Assembly: GCA_903858195.1 (NCBI GenBank)
Contig: CAIOHW010000123.1
Span: 1-6,268 of the forward strand
DNA: 6,268 bases
Reading direction: 5' to 3'
Origin: Oligoflexia bacterium
GTDB taxonomy: Bacteria; Bdellovibrionota; UBA1018
Both the position numbers and the translations under genes were made by a program. Shown one piece after another: positions 5,605 through 6,268 of the stretch (positions are counted from its first letter, which is position 1; each line of letters begins with the position of its first letter). Below the pieces are notes generated by a model, which was not told where the DNA came from, searched no databases, and saw only the letters and a list, made by a program, of their open reading frames with translations.

Positions 5605-6268
5605 ATGGCTGTCCGCTCCAAACTCCACTCGTCTGCAAAAGCAAAGAAACCCGCCGCCCGCCGTCCCGTGGAGATGAAGGCTGCAGGCCCCCGCAAGGCG
5701 GAAGCCAAGGCCACTGCCAAGCCCAAGGGCGTGAAGGCAGCGATCAAGGCCATTGCAAGCAAGCTCTCTGCTCCCAAGGGGAAGACCAAGCCTGCGGCCG
5801 TGAAGCCGGCAGAAATGAAACCTGCAGCAAAAGCTGCTGCAGCCAAGCCGGCGTCCAAGGTCGTGCCTCAGGTGACTGCCGGCAAGGGACGGGGCAACGC
5901 GCCGACCAAGCCCGCCACCGGCAAGGGAGGACGTTCTGCCCGGGGTGCCGGAGCCTCAAATTCTGCCGCGGCAGCCGTTGAGCGTGTCACCGAGAGGCTC
6001 ATGGGAAGGCTGGCAGCAGAACCGCAGTCCGATTCCGTGTGCCGCGAAGTGGCCTGCGAGGGTCTGGGCACTTCGGCAGGCTACTGCCGTCTCCACTACA
6101 TCAAGAACTGGAAGAAGATTAAGCGCAAGGAAGTCATCCTCAAGGAAGGCAAGCTCAACCAGTACATCGAGGAGCTCGTTGCGAAGTACCCCGAGAAGTA
6201 CATTGAAGCGATTCGCCTGGACCTGGCCAATGACAAGGAATTCGCCAAGGTGATCGTGGATCTCGATC
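5605..6268 (+). CDS. Lys/Ala-rich histone H1-like tail fused to Cys/His-motif domain (3' end cut by window edge)
   Basis: I do not recognise a named family. The first 221 residues are present. Residues 1-110 contain 23 Lys and 29 Ala with only three acidic residues, in KPAA-type patterns like bacterial histone H1-like and AlgP-type tails; binding to DNA or RNA is a reasonable inference. Residues 95-120 are Gly/Arg/Ser-rich. From about residue 124 the composition changes to ordinary globular sequence: a short helix (ERVTERLMGRL), then Cys146, Cys151, Cys161 and His164 spaced C-x4-C-x9-C-x2-H, a plausible zinc site. YIKNWKKIKRKE and the charged, probably helical EGKLNQYIEELVAKYPEKYIEA (split here only by description, 181-202) follow, then DLANDKEFAKVIVDLD at the edge. 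The ATG at 5605 has GAGGT 8 bases upstream, and the frame stays open to the window end. The strong domain conservation style suggests a real nucleic-acid-associated protein; function is unknown. Confidence 0.82.
   Translation, partial: MAVRSKLHSSAKAKKPAARRPVEMKAAGPRKAEAKATAKPKGVKAAIKAIASKLSAPKGKTKPAAVKPAEMKPAAKAAAAKPASKVVPQVTAGKGRGNAPTKPATGKGGRSARGAGASNSAAAAVERVTERLMGRLAAEPQSDSVCREVACEGLGTSAGYCRLHYIKNWKKIKRKEVILKEGKLNQYIEELVAKYPEKYIEAIRLDLANDKEFAKVIVDLD

Noticed and set aside
5580..5858. Minus-strand Ala-rich open frame opposite the basic tail
   Set aside because: It mirrors the low-complexity Lys/Ala codons. Its hydrophobic look is an effect of reading AAG/GCC repeats backwards, not a membrane protein.
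5640..5940. DNA tandem repeat
   Set aside because: The Lys/Ala/Pro pattern is irregular at the DNA level. I found no fixed repeat unit, only compositional bias.
5226..5981. Plus-strand open frame spanning the NagA-like gene, the intergenic region and the start of the basic protein
   Set aside because: It crosses two real genes in the wrong frame, is Cys/Gly/Gln-rich noise, and conflicts with the well-supported start at 5605.

Overview
This window is a compact bacterial chromosome segment, moderately GC-rich. It is dominated by a minus-strand gene cluster for membrane lipid synthesis. Reading in the direction of transcription (right to left), the order is: an amidohydrolase resembling N-acetylglucosamine-6-phosphate deacetylase (NagA), a YceD/DUF177 protein, plsX, fabH, fabD, and fabG, which runs off the left edge. 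Gaps between these genes are 32, 13, -4 (overlap), 17 and 32 bases, so they probably form one operon. The yceD-plsX-fabH-fabD-fabG order is widespread in bacteria. The gene for ribosomal protein L32 (rpmF), which normally sits between yceD and plsX, is absent here.

At the right end, a plus-strand gene diverges from the cluster. It begins at 5605 and is cut off by the window end. It encodes a very basic Lys/Ala/Pro-rich N-terminal half resembling histone H1-like bacterial tails. This is followed by a Cys/His motif (C-x4-C-x9-C-x2-H) and a highly charged helical region. It is the least familiar gene here. No intergenic space exceeds about 100 bases, and I see no RNA gene, mobile element, CRISPR array or convincing terminator.

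The lipid enzymes act in sequence. FabD loads malonate onto acyl carrier protein, FabH makes the first condensation, FabG reduces the 3-oxo intermediate, and PlsX diverts finished acyl-ACP into acyl-phosphate for phospholipid synthesis. YceD is linked in other bacteria to 23S rRNA accumulation, and its usual partner is L32. The NagA-like enzyme is the unusual member of the operon. It keeps every catalytic and metal-binding residue I looked for but lacks both the N- and C-terminal segments that normally build the accessory beta-sandwich.

The organism cannot be fixed from the sequence alone. The layout and protein style fit a Gram-negative, moderately high-GC bacterium. The Lys-rich/Cys-His protein reminds me of proteins from Bdellovibrio-like or other former deltaproteobacterial groups, but this is recollection and not a search result.
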